NCBI GenBank assembly: GCA_963745915.1
Contig: CAVUZA010000002.1
Coordinates: forward strand, 1,860,001 to 1,924,000
DNA: 64,000 nucleotides
Direction: 5' to 3'
Origin: VRUE01 sp963745915
Lineage (GTDB): Bacteria > Actinomycetota > Thermoleophilia > Solirubrobacterales > 70-9
In this document: one piece after another, positions 26,933 through 37,116 of the stretch
How positions within the stretch are numbered: the stretch's first letter is position 1
How the letters are laid out: each line of letters starts with the position of its first letter
Program-made: the position numbers and the translations under genes
The notes under the pieces: generated by a model
What the model saw: only the letters and a program-made list of their open reading frames with translations
Told to the model about the DNA's origin: nothing
Database searches by the model: none

Positions 26933-28228
26933 GGCGCGATCGCGGGCCGCGGCCGCCAGCTTTCTGACCAGCGCCCGTGGCCCCCTGGCGCGGCGTGCGA
27001 CCCTTCCCGCGTCAGCCTGAATTCGCGCGCAGGCGCGGACGATGTCGAGCACCTCGTCGGGCTCGGCGAGCAGCATGCGATGCCCCAGCCAGAGCGTGTG
27101 CTCGGCAGCGTGCTCGGCGCGGGGCAGGCTCTGCGCGCCGTACTCGATCCGCGGCGCGCTCCCCCTCAGGCGCGGGCCGAAGTTGCCGGCCTGGAACAGC
27201 TCGACCCGATTGAGACTGGGGTAGGAGGGGCCGAGCTCGATGCCCTCGGCCGCCAGCGCGCGTTCGAAGCCCCGTGGCCCGAGCCCGGCGAACCGCTCTG
27301 GGTCGTAGCGAAGCAGGTAGGAGTAGCGCGCCCGGTCGTCCATGCGCGGATCGCCGGCCTGCGGGTCAAGTCCGTCCAGCTTCGCCAGTTCGGCGTCGAG
27401 CAGCTCGGCCCGCTCTTCGCGGATGGCCTGCTGGTCGGGGTAGCGCCGCAGCTGGGCCCGCAGCACGGCGCCCTGCCACTCGGTCATTCGCATGTTGCTT
27501 CCGTACCCGGGGTGGTGGTATCCGTGTCCGCCGTCGACCCTGCCGCAGTTGAGGTAGGAGAGAGCCTTGGCTCGCAGCCCATCGTCGCCGGTGATCAGCG
27601 CCCCGCCCTCGCCGGCGGTCATCAGCTTGTGCGCCTCGAAGGAGAAGCTGCCGAAGCTGCCGAAGCTGCCGACGCCGCGCCCCCGCCACCTAGTGCCGTG
27701 GGCATGGGCGCTGTCCTCGATCAGGGCCAGCTTGTGGCGCTCGCAGAGCGCGAGGAGGGCGTCCAAGTCGCAGGCGGCGCCGGCCGTGTGGACGGCGGCG
27801 ACCGCCGCGGTTCGCGCGGTGACCGCCGCCTCGGCTGCGGCTGGGTCCATGCACAGCGTCTCCGGGTCGACATCGACGATCACTGGGGTCGCGTTGACCG
27901 CGAGCGCGGCCGTCGCCGTGGCGACGAAGGTGAGACCGGGAACGATCACCTCGTCCCCCTCGCCGACCCCGCAGGCGGCAAGCGCCGCCTCCAAGGTGTG
28001 GGTGCCGTTGGTCATCGCCAGGCCGTGTGCGGCGTTCTGAAAGTCGGCGAACTCGCCGGCCCAGCGGTCGGCGACCTCGCCGCGGCTGCGCGACCAACGG
28101 CCCGACTCGAGCACCTCGCCGAGCAGGGCGCGCTCGCTCTCGTCCCACTGCGGCCAGCGCGGCCACGACTTCCCCTCTCGCACCGGAGTTCCGCCAAGGA
28201 TGGCCGGTCGATCGCGCACCCGTCTCAC
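26927..28228 (-). CDS. DegT/DnrJ/EryC1/StrS family PLP aminotransferase
   Basis: 433 residues. Signatures: FQNAAHGLAMTNGTHTLEAA, VIVPGLTFVATATA, the Asp-containing LIEDSAHAHGTRW, and the Schiff-base Lys in FEAHKLMTAGEGGALI. The family transaminates keto-sugars or cyclitols for nucleotide sugars, antibiotics and cell-surface glycans. It ends inside the end of the GMC gene. A likely partner is the ketone made by the GMC enzyme or by an unlinked dehydratase. Confidence 0.93.
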
Positions 28229-28252
28229 ACTACAAGTCGCTACCGCAGCCCA

Positions 28253-28966
28253 TCAGCCACGCCGGAGCTTGCGCAGGAATGCCCAGATCGAGTCCGACCC
28301 CTTGATCTCGATTCGTGGGATCAGCAGGGGATCGTCACCGGGCCGGGCCTGCGCCGGCTCGGTCGTGCAAGCGGCGAGGAAGCCGGCGCTGGAGACGGCG
28401 TCGACGGCGCGGCTGTCGTGGCGGCCGAAGGGGTAGGCGAAGCTGCGAACCTCGACCCCGAGCTCTTCTTCGAGGTCTCGCCTGGAGCCGGCGATCTGAT
28501 CACCCACCGCGGCGTCCTCGACGTCAGGCAGAGAGCAGTGTGTGCGGGTGTGAGCACCAATCTCATGGCCCCGCTCGCACATCTCCATCGCCTGCGCGGC
28601 GCTCATCAGCGGCCGGTTGCTGGTCGGTCTCTCGACATCCCAGTCGTTGGCCGCGCCGAGCCGCTGGCTGACGAGGAAGAGGGTCGCTCGGAAGTCGTGG
28701 CGAGCGAGGATCGGCGCTGCGACCACGAGGTTGTCGAGGTAGCCGTCATCGATCGTGATCACCGCCGTGCGTGGTGGCGGCGGGCGATTCGCGCGCAGCG
28801 CCGTGACCAGCTCGGAGAAGGTGATCGTGCGGTAGCCCAGCAGGCGCAAGATCAGCATCTGACGCCTGAAGGAGCGGGGGTGGAGCACATAGCGGCTGCG
28901 CTTCTCACCGAAGCCGTGGTACATCAGGACCGGCGTCCCGCGCCCGCCGGAGCGCCCCGGCGTCAA
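28253..28966 (-). CDS. polysaccharide deacetylase (CE4/NodB-like)
   Basis: 237 residues from a TTG at 28966 that overlaps the upstream stop as TTGA. NodB motifs: VITIDDGYLDN (catalytic base Asp and metal Asp) and IGAHTRTHCSL (metal His pair HTRTH), then FAYPFGRHD. It removes acetyl groups from N-acetylated sugars. No signal peptide is seen, so it may act in the cytoplasm on lipid-linked or nucleotide precursors, or be exported in another way. Confidence 0.9.
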   Translation of the reverse strand: MTPGRSGGRGTPVLMYHGFGEKRSRYVLHPRSFRRQMLILRLLGYRTITFSELVTALRANRPPPPRTAVITIDDGYLDNLVVAAPILARHDFRATLFLVSQRLGAANDWDVERPTSNRPLMSAAQAMEMCERGHEIGAHTRTHCSLPDVEDAAVGDQIAGSRRDLEEELGVEVRSFAYPFGRHDSRAVDAVSSAGFLAACTTEPAQARPGDDPLLIPRIEIKGSDSIWAFLRKLRRG

Positions 28967-30471
28967 GGTGCCTCCTCGCGGGACAGCTCCTCCTCGATCA
29001 GGCTGAGGAACATGCTCGACCGCAGAGCATCCAGCGTCGGCCTGCCGGCCGCGGCCATCTCTCGGTGACGGTAGTCGGAGCGGGAGTGGACGATCCAGCA
29101 GAGTAGGCGCAGTCGGGGCAGCTCCGCGGCGGGGACGCCGACGCGCGCACAGTAGGCCGCGGTGGACCGCTCGAACACTCTGCCGCAGTCGCTCCTGGGG
29201 TCCAGCAGGCGCGCGTATGTGGGTCGCACGGTGCCGCTATCCAGCGCGCCGTCGAGGACGAACGCGGCATTGGCGAGGAAGTAGACGAGGTCCATCCCGG
29301 GCAACCCGTCGGGCTCCCCGGACTCCCAGTCGAGCAGGCCGAGGTCACCCGCCTCGGTGACGATCACGTTCCAGGGCGAGCAATCGCGGTGCTCGCAGGC
29401 TGCGGGCAGGTTTCCAAGCCGGTCGAGCCGCGCCCGCGCCGCCGCCACGGTCTCCGCTCCCACCGCGGGGCCGAAGTCGCGCTCGAAGGCGGCGAGCGGC
29501 CCCGCGACAAGCCGCTGCCGCCAATCGGGGAGCGGCTCGTAGCTGCCCACGAGCCCGGTAAGCCACTCGCCGAGGCGATCCGCGATCTCGCCCAGCCGGG
29601 CGGGGGAGAGCTCGCCGATCAGCGGGCGACCGTGAATCGCGCTCTCGGCGACCGCCCGCCGCCCGCTTCGCCTGCCGACGGCCAGCACCCGCGGCACGCC
29701 CTCGATCGCCGAGTGCTCGCGCTCGATCCGTCGCAGCACGGCCGCCTCCCGGTCGAGCGCCGAGTCAGCCGCGCCGACGCGGGCGAACTTGACGACCGCC
29801 GCCGGACCACCCGCTTCGGCGAACGGCAGGGCAACCACCTTGTTGATGCTTCGCGCGCCTCCGGTCAGCAACAGCGGGGCGGATCGGCCGGAGAGGACTC
29901 GGGCGATCTCGTCGACACGGTCGTCGGGCTCCGGCGTAGGCAGGCGCCCGATCGCGCACAGCGGCGCGAGTAGACCGGCGCTTGCGACGGTGCGCCACAG
30001 GGCGCGCAGCAGCCGCTGCCAGGGCGAGCGAGCGGGGCGGTCGGCGAGTAGGCGTCTGATTGCCTCCGGCGAGTCGGGGGGCAGCCAGAACTGCGGCGGG
30101 CGACCCGGGAGCGGGCCGGGCCAGAGGATCCGGACGTCGTCTAGGCCGGCGTTGCGCAGGCGGGTGGCGGCTCGTCTTCCGCCGCCAAGGCGGGGCACAC
30201 GCCAGAGGCAGACGATCTCGCCGCCAAGTCTCACCGCGTCGCGGGCCGCGCCCAGCGCCAGCCTGGTCGGGAAGCCGATCACGGCGATGTCGGCGCCGCC
30301 CGGAGCCGGCTCGCCACGGCTGATCAGGCCGATCGCGCGCGAGTGGCGCCCGTTGGTCATGTCGGCGACCAGGGGCTCCTCCCTGTGGGTTGAGAGGAAG
30401 CGCCAGTCGACCTGCCGCAGCAGCTCGTTCAGCTTGGGCTCGGGTAGGGCCTCAGCCGCGGGCGCGGGCAT
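28963..30471 (-). CDS. APH-type kinase domain protein with an unusual N-terminal domain
   Basis: 502 residues from ATG 30471, which overlaps the upstream GT4 by 20 bp. Residues about 1-190 are an alpha/beta region (ADIAVIGFPTRLALGAARDA...) that resembles a methyltransferase-like fold but lacks a clear SAM motif. Residues about 230-495 are an aminoglycoside-phosphotransferase/choline-kinase-like domain with the catalytic loop CEHRDCSPWNVIV and metal site GLLDWESGEPDG, both complete. It probably phosphorylates a small molecule or sugar. In this locus a sugar or lipid carrier is a reasonable target (inference). Confidence 0.8.
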   Translation of the reverse strand: MPAPAAEALPEPKLNELLRQVDWRFLSTHREEPLVADMTNGRHSRAIGLISRGEPAPGGADIAVIGFPTRLALGAARDAVRLGGEIVCLWRVPRLGGGRRAATRLRNAGLDDVRILWPGPLPGRPPQFWLPPDSPEAIRRLLADRPARSPWQRLLRALWRTVASAGLLAPLCAIGRLPTPEPDDRVDEIARVLSGRSAPLLLTGGARSINKVVALPFAEAGGPAAVVKFARVGAADSALDREAAVLRRIEREHSAIEGVPRVLAVGRRSGRRAVAESAIHGRPLIGELSPARLGEIADRLGEWLTGLVGSYEPLPDWRQRLVAGPLAAFERDFGPAVGAETVAAARARLDRLGNLPAACEHRDCSPWNVIVTEAGDLGLLDWESGEPDGLPGMDLVYFLANAAFVLDGALDSGTVRPTYARLLDPRSDCGRVFERSTAAYCARVGVPAAELPRLRLLCWIVHSRSDYRHREMAAAGRPTLDALRSSMFLSLIEEELSREEAP

Positions 30472-31576
30472 CGCCCAGCAACTCCCCATAGGCGGATTCG
30501 ACACCGCCGGCCAGTGCCTGCGGCGAGAACCGCCGCTCGACTTTTTCGCGGCCGCGGGTGGCGATTCCCTCGCGCAGCTCGGCGTCGCCGAGCAGGCGGC
30601 GCATCGCGGCCGCCAGCGCCTCGGCATCGCCGGGTGGCACGAGCAGGCCGTCGCGCCCGTCCTCGATCAACTCGTCAGTGCCGCCGATCGCTGAGCTGAG
30701 CACCGGTCTCCGCGCCGCCATCGCCTCCAGCACGGCAAGTGAGGAGCCCTCGTAGAGCGAGGGCAGGACGAAGACGTCGCAGGCGGCGAGCAGCTCGGCG
30801 ATGTCGGTGCGGTGGCCGAGGAAGCGCACCCGGTCGGCCACCCCCAACTCATGGGCAAGCGCCTCCAGCTCGGTGCGTTCGGGGCCTTCCCCGGCGAAGG
30901 CGAAGCTCGCCCCGGGAACCTCGGTCGCGGCCCGGAGCAACACCCGGTGGCCCTTCTGCTCATCGAGCCGCGCCGAGGTCAGTACCAGCAGCCGCCCGTC
31001 GGCACCCAGCTCCTTGCGCAAGGCCGGGGATCCCTGGCCGCCATAGCGGTCGAGCTCGACGGCGTTGTAGACGACCGAGACCTTCTCGGCTGGCCAGCGG
31101 AAGCGCCCGATCAGTTCGTCGGCCACCGCCTGGGAGACGGCGATGTACCGTCCGACGACGCGCGAGAGGAGGCGCAGTTGGAGGAAGCTCGAACGGTCGA
31201 GGTCGAACTCGGGCACCAGCTGCACCGTCGCCACCGCGGGCACCCGGGTCGCGACCGCGGCGGCGAGTGGCCACTTGGCTGCAACCGGCCAGCTCAGGTG
31301 GGCATGGAAGACGTCCGGTCGCTCACGATGCAGGAGCCGCGCCAGGTGGCGGGCGCTCCAGGCGCCGGCCAGACCCTGCGGGGTGGGGGGCAGGCGGCGA
31401 ACCGGGAGTCCGGCTTCGGCGGCGAGCCTTGCGACCGCCTCGGCCCCAGGGTCGTCGTCGACCAGCATGGTTGTCCGCCAGCGCTCCGGCTCGAGGTGCG
31501 CGGCCAGCATGAGCATCGAGAGCTCGGCGCCGCCAAGCGCCCGGCTATCCGTGTAGAAGTAGGTTGATCGGGCCAC
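30452..31576 (-). CDS. glycosyltransferase family 4 protein
   Basis: 374 residues from GTG 31576. N-terminal motif YTDSRALGGAELSMLMLAAH, hinge RYIAVSQAVADELIGRF, and donor-binding segment PSLYEGSSLAVLEAMAARRP. Upstream in-frame codons to 31732 read through the end of the neighbouring GT2 gene and are not used. It overlaps the GT2 end by 32 bp and the kinase start by 20 bp, so all three are in one transcript. Confidence 0.9.
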   Translation of the reverse strand: MARSTYFYTDSRALGGAELSMLMLAAHLEPERWRTTMLVDDDPGAEAVARLAAEAGLPVRRLPPTPQGLAGAWSARHLARLLHRERPDVFHAHLSWPVAAKWPLAAAVATRVPAVATVQLVPEFDLDRSSFLQLRLLSRVVGRYIAVSQAVADELIGRFRWPAEKVSVVYNAVELDRYGGQGSPALRKELGADGRLLVLTSARLDEQKGHRVLLRAATEVPGASFAFAGEGPERTELEALAHELGVADRVRFLGHRTDIAELLAACDVFVLPSLYEGSSLAVLEAMAARRPVLSSAIGGTDELIEDGRDGLLVPPGDAEALAAAMRRLLGDAELREGIATRGREKVERRFSPQALAGGVESAYGELLGDARARG

Positions 31577-32574
31577 GATGCAGATCGGCGCCCAGCTGGG
31601 CCAGGTCGCCCTCGTCGTCTTGTTCGCGCAGCTCCATGTCGGCACCTGCCCAGAAGCAGTAGTCGAGCACTGCGCGGTAGAAGAGGGGGGAGCGCCAGAG
31701 CCCGAGGCGCTCGAGCGCAGCGACCATGCCAATCACTGCCCCGCGGCTGCGCGGCGCCCGTCGCGCAAGGGAGAGCAGCAGCGAGCGGACGGCGAGCCAG
31801 GGTCGCGAGCCATCGCGTGGCGTGGCGAGGCGCAGGGACGGGAAGGCATCTGGATGCCGGCGACTGAGCTCGACCGTGGTGCGGCCTTTGCCGACCGTGT
31901 CGGCGGCGAGGCCGCGCAGCTCCTTGTCGTATTCCTGCCAGGCGAGCGCCTCCGGGTCGTACTGGATCTCCCGCTCCGGCCTTGGTCAGGCGCACGCCCA
32001 GCTCGACGTCCTCGTTGCCGTACGGCATAAAGCGGTCGTCGAAGGCGCCGACCTCGAGCAGCAGTTCGGTCGGGATCGAGACGTTGCCCGAGTAGAAGTC
32101 GCGGGGGACGAAGCGGTGGCCGGGCCTCGCCAGCTCCTCCAGGTGGGCGCTGAACCGGTCGCGGACGTGACGTGCGGCGAGCGGGCTCGAGTCCTCGAGC
32201 CGGACCGGCACCGCTCCGAGCAGGCAGACGCGCTCGCCGTCTCGGTGGCGGGCGAGGTGGCGGGCGACGAACCGGGGGATCGGTTCCATGTCGTCGTCGA
32301 GCAGGATCGAGATCTTCCCCGCAGCGATCGCCAGGGCGGCGTTGCGTGCCGCCGCCCGCCCTCTCTTCGGTGGGTCGACGAAACGCAGGGCGAACGGGGT
32401 GTCCAGCTGCTCGAGCATCTCACGGGTGTCGTCGTGCCCCCCGTCTATGGCGACCACGACCTCAAAGCTGTTGGGATGGGCGGTCTGCCGCGTGAACCCG
32501 CGCAGGGCGCGGGAGAGCGCCTCGCGGCGTTCGAATGTGGGGATGATCACGCTGGCCTGCGGGCTGCTGCTCAT
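31545..32574 (-). pseudogene. glycosyltransferase family 2 gene, apparent frameshift
   Basis: Starts ATG 32574 (SSSPQASVIIPTFERREALS) with NAALAIAAGKISILLDDDME carrying the DDD metal site and YGNEDVELGVRLTKAG, the ED catalytic region. At about 31976 an extra G in GCCGGAG moves the frame; the continuing part reads REIQYDPEALAWQEYDKELR and ends at 31545 after CFWAGADMEL. The repaired protein has 342 residues. The shift lies after the catalytic core. Sequencing error and true inactivation cannot be separated here. Confidence 0.82.
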
Positions 32575-32727
32575 GGGTTCCGAGCCGTTGGGGCAACGGA
32601 AGATAGCTGCGTCGGCGGCGCGAGCTGCGAGGGATTCTGCAGGTCGCGACTGCCGGGGTTGTCGCCCCGGCGCCACGCTAGAGTGCCCGACCATCGCAGC
32701 CTCGCACGAGATACCGGGACATCCGAG

Positions 32728-33546
32728 TTGAGCGCCGTCTCGCCTGTGCGGCGAGTGATCGACCTGCTCGCTCCCTATCTGCCGCAGCGCCTGCGGACCT
32801 GGATCAGGATCCACGCGCGACGCACCTGGCCGCCGGTCGGGATGGTGCGTTTCGGCAGTCTGCGCCGCCTGCAGCCGATCGACAAGCTCTTCGGCTACTC
32901 GCGCGGCACCCCGATCGACCGCTTCTACATCGAGCGTTATCTCGACGCCCATTCCGGCGTGCCCGGCTACGTTCTCGGTGACATTCGCGGCAGCGTGCTC
33001 GAGGTCGGAGACGACAAATACACCAAGCGCTTCGGCACCTTCGCGCCGGAGGGCGAGAAGCACGGCCCGGAGTCGGGCTACGTCACCTCCAACGATGTTC
33101 TCCATGGCGATGCGTCCAATCCCAAGGCGACGATCGTCGGCGACCTGGCGACCGGGGAGGGCTTGCCATCGGAAGCCTACGATTGCGTGATCTGCGCCCA
33201 GACCCTGCCGGTGATCTACGACGTCCACGGCGCGATCAAGAATCTGCACCGGACGCTCAAGCCCGGCGGGGTGGTGTTGATCACGGTCAACGGCGTTTGC
33301 CGGATCTGCCGCCCCGACTACGAACTCTGGGGCGACTACTGGCGGTTCACCTCGCTTTCGATGCGCCGGTTGCTGGAGGAGGCATTTCCGCCCGACTCGA
33401 TCACGGTCGAGGCCCACGGCAACGTGCTGACGGCGACGGCCTTTATGCACGGCCTCGCGGTGGAGGAGCTGAAGCGCGCGGAGCTGGAGCTCCACGATCC
33501 GGATTACGAGGTGAGCATCACCGCCCGCGCGGTCCGCGAGTCCTGA
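32728..33546 (+). CDS. class I SAM-dependent methyltransferase-like protein
   Basis: 272 residues if the TTG at 32728 is used; a GTG at 32746 is possible. Residues about 85-200 form a Methyltransf_11-like domain: SVLEVGDDKYTKRFG (motif I region), FDCVIC-like YDCVICAQTLPVIYD, and HRTLKPGGVVLITVNG (post-motif). Proteins of this type are frequent in O-antigen clusters and may methylate terminal sugars, which would suit the Wzt terminus-recognition domain. The 153-bp upstream gap shared with the GT2 gene holds one hairpin (GCCGGGG/CCCCGGC) and no other clear signal. Confidence 0.8.
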   Translation: MSAVSPVRRVIDLLAPYLPQRLRTWIRIHARRTWPPVGMVRFGSLRRLQPIDKLFGYSRGTPIDRFYIERYLDAHSGVPGYVLGDIRGSVLEVGDDKYTKRFGTFAPEGEKHGPESGYVTSNDVLHGDASNPKATIVGDLATGEGLPSEAYDCVICAQTLPVIYDVHGAIKNLHRTLKPGGVVLITVNGVCRICRPDYELWGDYWRFTSLSMRRLLEEAFPPDSITVEAHGNVLTATAFMHGLAVEELKRAELELHDPDYEVSITARAVRES

Positions 33547-33557
33547 CCTGCCGCGCC

Positions 33558-34787
33558 TCAACTCCGGGCCGAGGCGATCACTTCCCCGTAGGCCGCGATC
33601 AGGCGCTCGGCCCAGGCGTCAGGTGCGTAGTGTCGCTGCGCGAAGCTGCGGGCCCGAAGGCCAAGCTCGGTGCGACTCGTCCGGTCGCCGAGCAGGTCCG
33701 CCGTCGCCGCGGCGAAGCTGACAGCGTCCCTGGCGACGGTCAGCGGCGCGTCCTCGGCGAAGCAGTCGAACCCCTCGATGCCGCGTGGCGTGGTGACCAC
33801 CGCCTTGCCGGCGCCCAGCGCCTGCAGCACCTTCATCCGCATCCCGCCCCCGGTTCGCACGGGTGCGACGACGACCGCCGCGGACTCGACATGTGGCTCG
33901 ACCGCGGGAGCGTCGGGGATCACCTCGATGTCCTCTGTGGCAAGGGCGAGGATCTCTGCCGGAGGGCTCGCTCCGACGATCCGCAGGCGCGCCCCGGGCT
34001 GGCGCGCGCGTAGAGCCGGCATGATCTCACCGGCGAGCCAGAGTGCTGCGTCGCGGTTTGGCCGGTGGGTGAAGTTGCCGACGAAGAGCACGGTGCCGGA
34101 TTGCACGCGATCGGCTGGTGACGCCGGTGGGAGCTCGAGGCCGAAGGGGCTGACTCGGACGCGGGCGGCCACCTCGGGGGCCAGCTCGGCGATCGAGGTC
34201 GCGTCGCGCCGGCCAAAGGCGAGGACGCGGTCGAAACGGCGCCAGGCATGACGCTGGAAGCGAGGCCGCTTGTGCCAGTCGCGCTCCTCGAAGGCCCAGC
34301 CCGGCCAACCCCTCGGGTCGACGGGCGGCCGCTGCAGCGGGCGGGGGCGCAGCACCTCGTGCTCGGTTAGCACGGTGGGGATGCCGGCCGGCATCCGGAA
34401 GCCGGCCATCGCGCTGTCCTCGGTGACCGCGATGTCGAAGGCGCGGCGGCCGGCGAGGTCGTCGAGGATCGCCTGGATTCCCGGATCGGCGAACCAGATC
34501 GGGCGCCACGGCCGGCGGCCGCAGGTCCAGGCGCCAGCCATGCGCGCTCGCCGTCGCCAGCGACGTGTCGCGCGCCTGGGGATGCGGCGGTCGGCGAAGT
34601 GGGCATCGACGCCGCTGCCGAGCAGCTGTTCGGCGGCCTCGGCTTCGCCTGCCTCTTCGCCGATCGAGCTGACCAGGGTGACCTCGTTCGCGGCGCTCAG
34701 TCCCTCGAGTTGCGCGTGGAGGAGGACGGGGATCGCGCCGCCGCCCCTTCCCTGGGGCGGCACCGGCGTCACCAGCAGGATCTTCAT
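33558..34787 (-). CDS. glycosyltransferase (GT4-like)
   Basis: 409 residues. MKILLVTPVPPQGRGGGAIP opening, FVGNFTHRPNRDAALWLAGE in the second domain, and VVAPVRTGGGMRMKVLQALG as the nucleotide-sugar site, a pattern typical of GT4 proteins of the PEP-CTERM/XrtA type. Its ATG overlaps the upstream GT4 stop as ATGA. It is convergent with the methyltransferase gene (11-bp gap). Confidence 0.9.
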   Translation of the reverse strand: MKILLVTPVPPQGRGGGAIPVLLHAQLEGLSAANEVTLVSSIGEEAGEAEAAEQLLGSGVDAHFADRRIPRRATRRWRRRARMAGAWTCGRRPWRPIWFADPGIQAILDDLAGRRAFDIAVTEDSAMAGFRMPAGIPTVLTEHEVLRPRPLQRPPVDPRGWPGWAFEERDWHKRPRFQRHAWRRFDRVLAFGRRDATSIAELAPEVAARVRVSPFGLELPPASPADRVQSGTVLFVGNFTHRPNRDAALWLAGEIMPALRARQPGARLRIVGASPPAEILALATEDIEVIPDAPAVEPHVESAAVVVAPVRTGGGMRMKVLQALGAGKAVVTTPRGIEGFDCFAEDAPLTVARDAVSFAAATADLLGDRTSRTELGLRARSFAQRHYAPDAWAERLIAAYGEVIASARS

Positions 34788-36034
34788 CCCTGGTTGGCCG
34801 TCCCCGCTGCGATCAGCGCCTCATAGGTCCGCTCGAAGCGGGGCAGCACTCGCGGAGCGGCGAAGCTCTTTGCCCTCTCCGCGGCGGCTTCTCCGAGCGC
34901 CTCGCGCAGGTCTGGGTCAGCGATCAGCCGTTCCATTGCGTCGACGAGCGCCGGCACATCCCCCTGGGGAACCAGGACGCCCGTGCTCTCGTCGAGCATG
35001 TCGGTGTGGCCGCCCAGTTGCGTGCCGATGACCGGCTTGCCCTGGCTCATCCCCTCGGCGACCGTAGCGCCCAGGGGCTCGGGCCAGAGCGAGGGCATGA
35101 CGCCGAACATCGCCCGCTGCCAGGAAGCCATCACGACCCGGTGCGGGACGTCGGCGAGGATCACCGCCTCGGGCGGGAAGTCGGGTGGCGAGTCGCGCTC
35201 GAAGGTGCCCATCAGGACCAGCGGCGGCGGGTTGTCGAGCCGGCGGTATGCCGCGAAGAGCGTTTCCAGGCCCTTGACCTTGCGGAAAGCGCCAACGTAG
35301 AGGATGAAGGGCTTGTCCGGCAGGCGGGCCAGCCAGGCATCGACATCCGGCTCCTCCTCGAGGCGCGCCGGGGGCTCCACCTGGAAGCTGGGGATCGTCA
35401 CCTCCAGGAGCGACGGCCCCTCGGGAAGGTTGGCGGCGGTGACATCGTGGACGTAGGAGCTGACGCTGTGCAGACCGGTCATCCGCCGCGCCAGGATCGG
35501 CTTCGAGAGCGCCACTCCCAGCGCCGCGAACCAGCCCTTCGGGGTCCCGTAGTACTGACCGGAGCAGGCCGTGCACTTGAGCGGCCCAGGGCCCGAGCAG
35601 GGCTCGCCCTTGCGCAGCAGGGTCCGGGTCGCGCAGAAATAGCCGTAGTCGCGGGCGGAGAGCAGCAGCGGCGTCTTGCGCCGGCCCAGCGCCAGGGCCA
35701 CCGAGAAGGCGAGCCAGCCGTAGGCGTGGACCACATCAGGCTCGAAGTCGGCGATCAGGTTGCGCAGGGCGACCGTGGTGACCGGGTCGGGGAAGGGCGG
35801 CTGGTGGCGCTGGCGGTTGTCCCGGGCCATGAAGTCGAAGAGGGTGCGCGTCTGCCGCACCCGGTGGACGACGAAACCGTCGTCGTGTTCGAGCTTGGGC
35901 AGACCCCCGTGCCAGGGGGTGACGACGGCGACGGTGTGGCCGCGTTCGGCCAACGAGCGGCCGAGCAGCTGCGCTTGGCGATGGGCGCCGCCGATGAACG
36001 GCGGGAAGTGGTCTGTGGCGATCAGGATGCGCAT
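34784..36034 (-). CDS. glycosyltransferase family 4 protein (paralogue of the 20592 gene)
   Basis: 416 residues. MRILIATDHFPPFIGGAHRQ opening and PEPLGATVAEGMSQGKPVIG donor site. It shares the cysteine-containing insert FCATRTLLRKGEPCSGPGPL...CTACSGQYYG with the protein at 20592, a feature not seen in the other GT4 proteins here. The two probably act on related sugars. Start ATG overlaps the stop of the GT2 at 36022 by 13 bp. Confidence 0.92.
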   Translation of the reverse strand: MRILIATDHFPPFIGGAHRQAQLLGRSLAERGHTVAVVTPWHGGLPKLEHDDGFVVHRVRQTRTLFDFMARDNRQRHQPPFPDPVTTVALRNLIADFEPDVVHAYGWLAFSVALALGRRKTPLLLSARDYGYFCATRTLLRKGEPCSGPGPLKCTACSGQYYGTPKGWFAALGVALSKPILARRMTGLHSVSSYVHDVTAANLPEGPSLLEVTIPSFQVEPPARLEEEPDVDAWLARLPDKPFILYVGAFRKVKGLETLFAAYRRLDNPPPLVLMGTFERDSPPDFPPEAVILADVPHRVVMASWQRAMFGVMPSLWPEPLGATVAEGMSQGKPVIGTQLGGHTDMLDESTGVLVPQGDVPALVDAMERLIADPDLREALGEAAAERAKSFAAPRVLPRFERTYEALIAAGTANQG

Positions 36035-37116
36035 CGGGAGGCGGGCGGGGCCTCGCTGCCGGCGCCCTGCAGGCGCCCCAGGAGCCTGTTGAGCGCGCGC
36101 CGTCGCGAGGGGAACATAAATAGCACGGCCAAGCGCTCCGCCAGGCGGCGTGGGGCGATCGCCATCGCCGCGAACCAGGCGAGGAAGGCGGCCTTCATCG
36201 TCGGCGAGGCGTTGTCGCGGCGCCGGCAGGCGGCGACGGCGTCGCCGAGCAGGCCCAGCCGCCGGTCGGCGGCCAGCGGGTGGCGCCCTGGGTCGAGGCG
36301 CAGCGAGGCCATCCGGTTGGCGAGGTCGGCGAGCGAGAGGATGCGGCTGGGGTGGGGGAGGCCGAGCTCGGCGGCCAGCGCCAGCAACTCGGTCGAGGTG
36401 GCATCGGCGAACTCGACCGCCTGACGCAGGTGGGGCAGGTCGATCTCCTCGCCGCTGAGCTCGTAGCTGTTGGCTCCATGCACACGGTATCCGGCGCCGA
36501 TCGCATCGAGCGAGACGACGCGGCCGAGGAGGGCGGTGAGGTGGACCAGGTACCAGTCGGCGCCGGTGACCGGATAGGCGCTCTCCGGGACCGGCAGGAT
36601 GCGGCGCACGGCCGAGGCGCGGAACGCGTTCGCGCTGGTCGCCATCCAGACCAGGTCGTAGGGGTAGGCGAGCTCGGCCCGGCGCAGGTCGCCGCAGGGC
36701 GCCGGCAGGTGGGGATCCGGCTTGATCTCGCCTGTCGGCGCGCCGTCCGCGTCGATCGTCTCCATCCGGAACTGGGCCTTGACCAGCTCCTCGTCGGCGG
36801 CGAAGGCCGCCGCCGCGCGCGCCGCCATCTCCGGTCGCAGCACGTCGTCGGCGTCGAGGAAGATCACGACGTCCCCGTCGCTCTCGGCCATGCCGGCGTT
36901 GAGCGCCGAGGCCTGGCCGCCGTTCTCCTTGAGCACGACGGTCACGTCCTCATCCTGGGCGGCGAGGATGCGGCGCGAGTCGTCGGTCGAGCCGTCGTCG
37001 ACGACGATCGTCCGCACCCGCTCGTGGGTTTGATCGCGGGCGCTCTCGATCGCCGCGCTGAGGAAGGCGCCGTAGTCGTGGTTGTTGATGACGATGTCGA
37101 CTGCGAGCGCCGTCAT
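36022..37116 (-). CDS. glycosyltransferase family 2 protein
   Basis: 364 residues. GT-A motifs: VDIVINNHDYGAFLSAAIES, TIVVDDGSTDDS, and GDVVIFLDADDVLRPEM with the DAD metal site. The C-terminal 120 residues are helical and of no known family. ATG overlaps the DUF1616 stop as ATGA, so it belongs to the same minus-strand operon from 41.3 to 33.6 kb. Confidence 0.92.
   Translation of the reverse strand: MTALAVDIVINNHDYGAFLSAAIESARDQTHERVRTIVVDDGSTDDSRRILAAQDEDVTVVLKENGGQASALNAGMAESDGDVVIFLDADDVLRPEMAARAAAAFAADEELVKAQFRMETIDADGAPTGEIKPDPHLPAPCGDLRRAELAYPYDLVWMATSANAFRASAVRRILPVPESAYPVTGADWYLVHLTALLGRVVSLDAIGAGYRVHGANSYELSGEEIDLPHLRQAVEFADATSTELLALAAELGLPHPSRILSLADLANRMASLRLDPGRHPLAADRRLGLLGDAVAACRRRDNASPTMKAAFLAWFAAMAIAPRRLAERLAVLFMFPSRRRALNRLLGRLQGAGSEAPPASRCAS

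Noticed and set aside
30471..30627. Upstream extension of the kinase-like gene to 30627.
   Set aside because: The extra residues are a frame-shifted reading of the overlapping GT4 gene. ATG 30471 fits the domain start.
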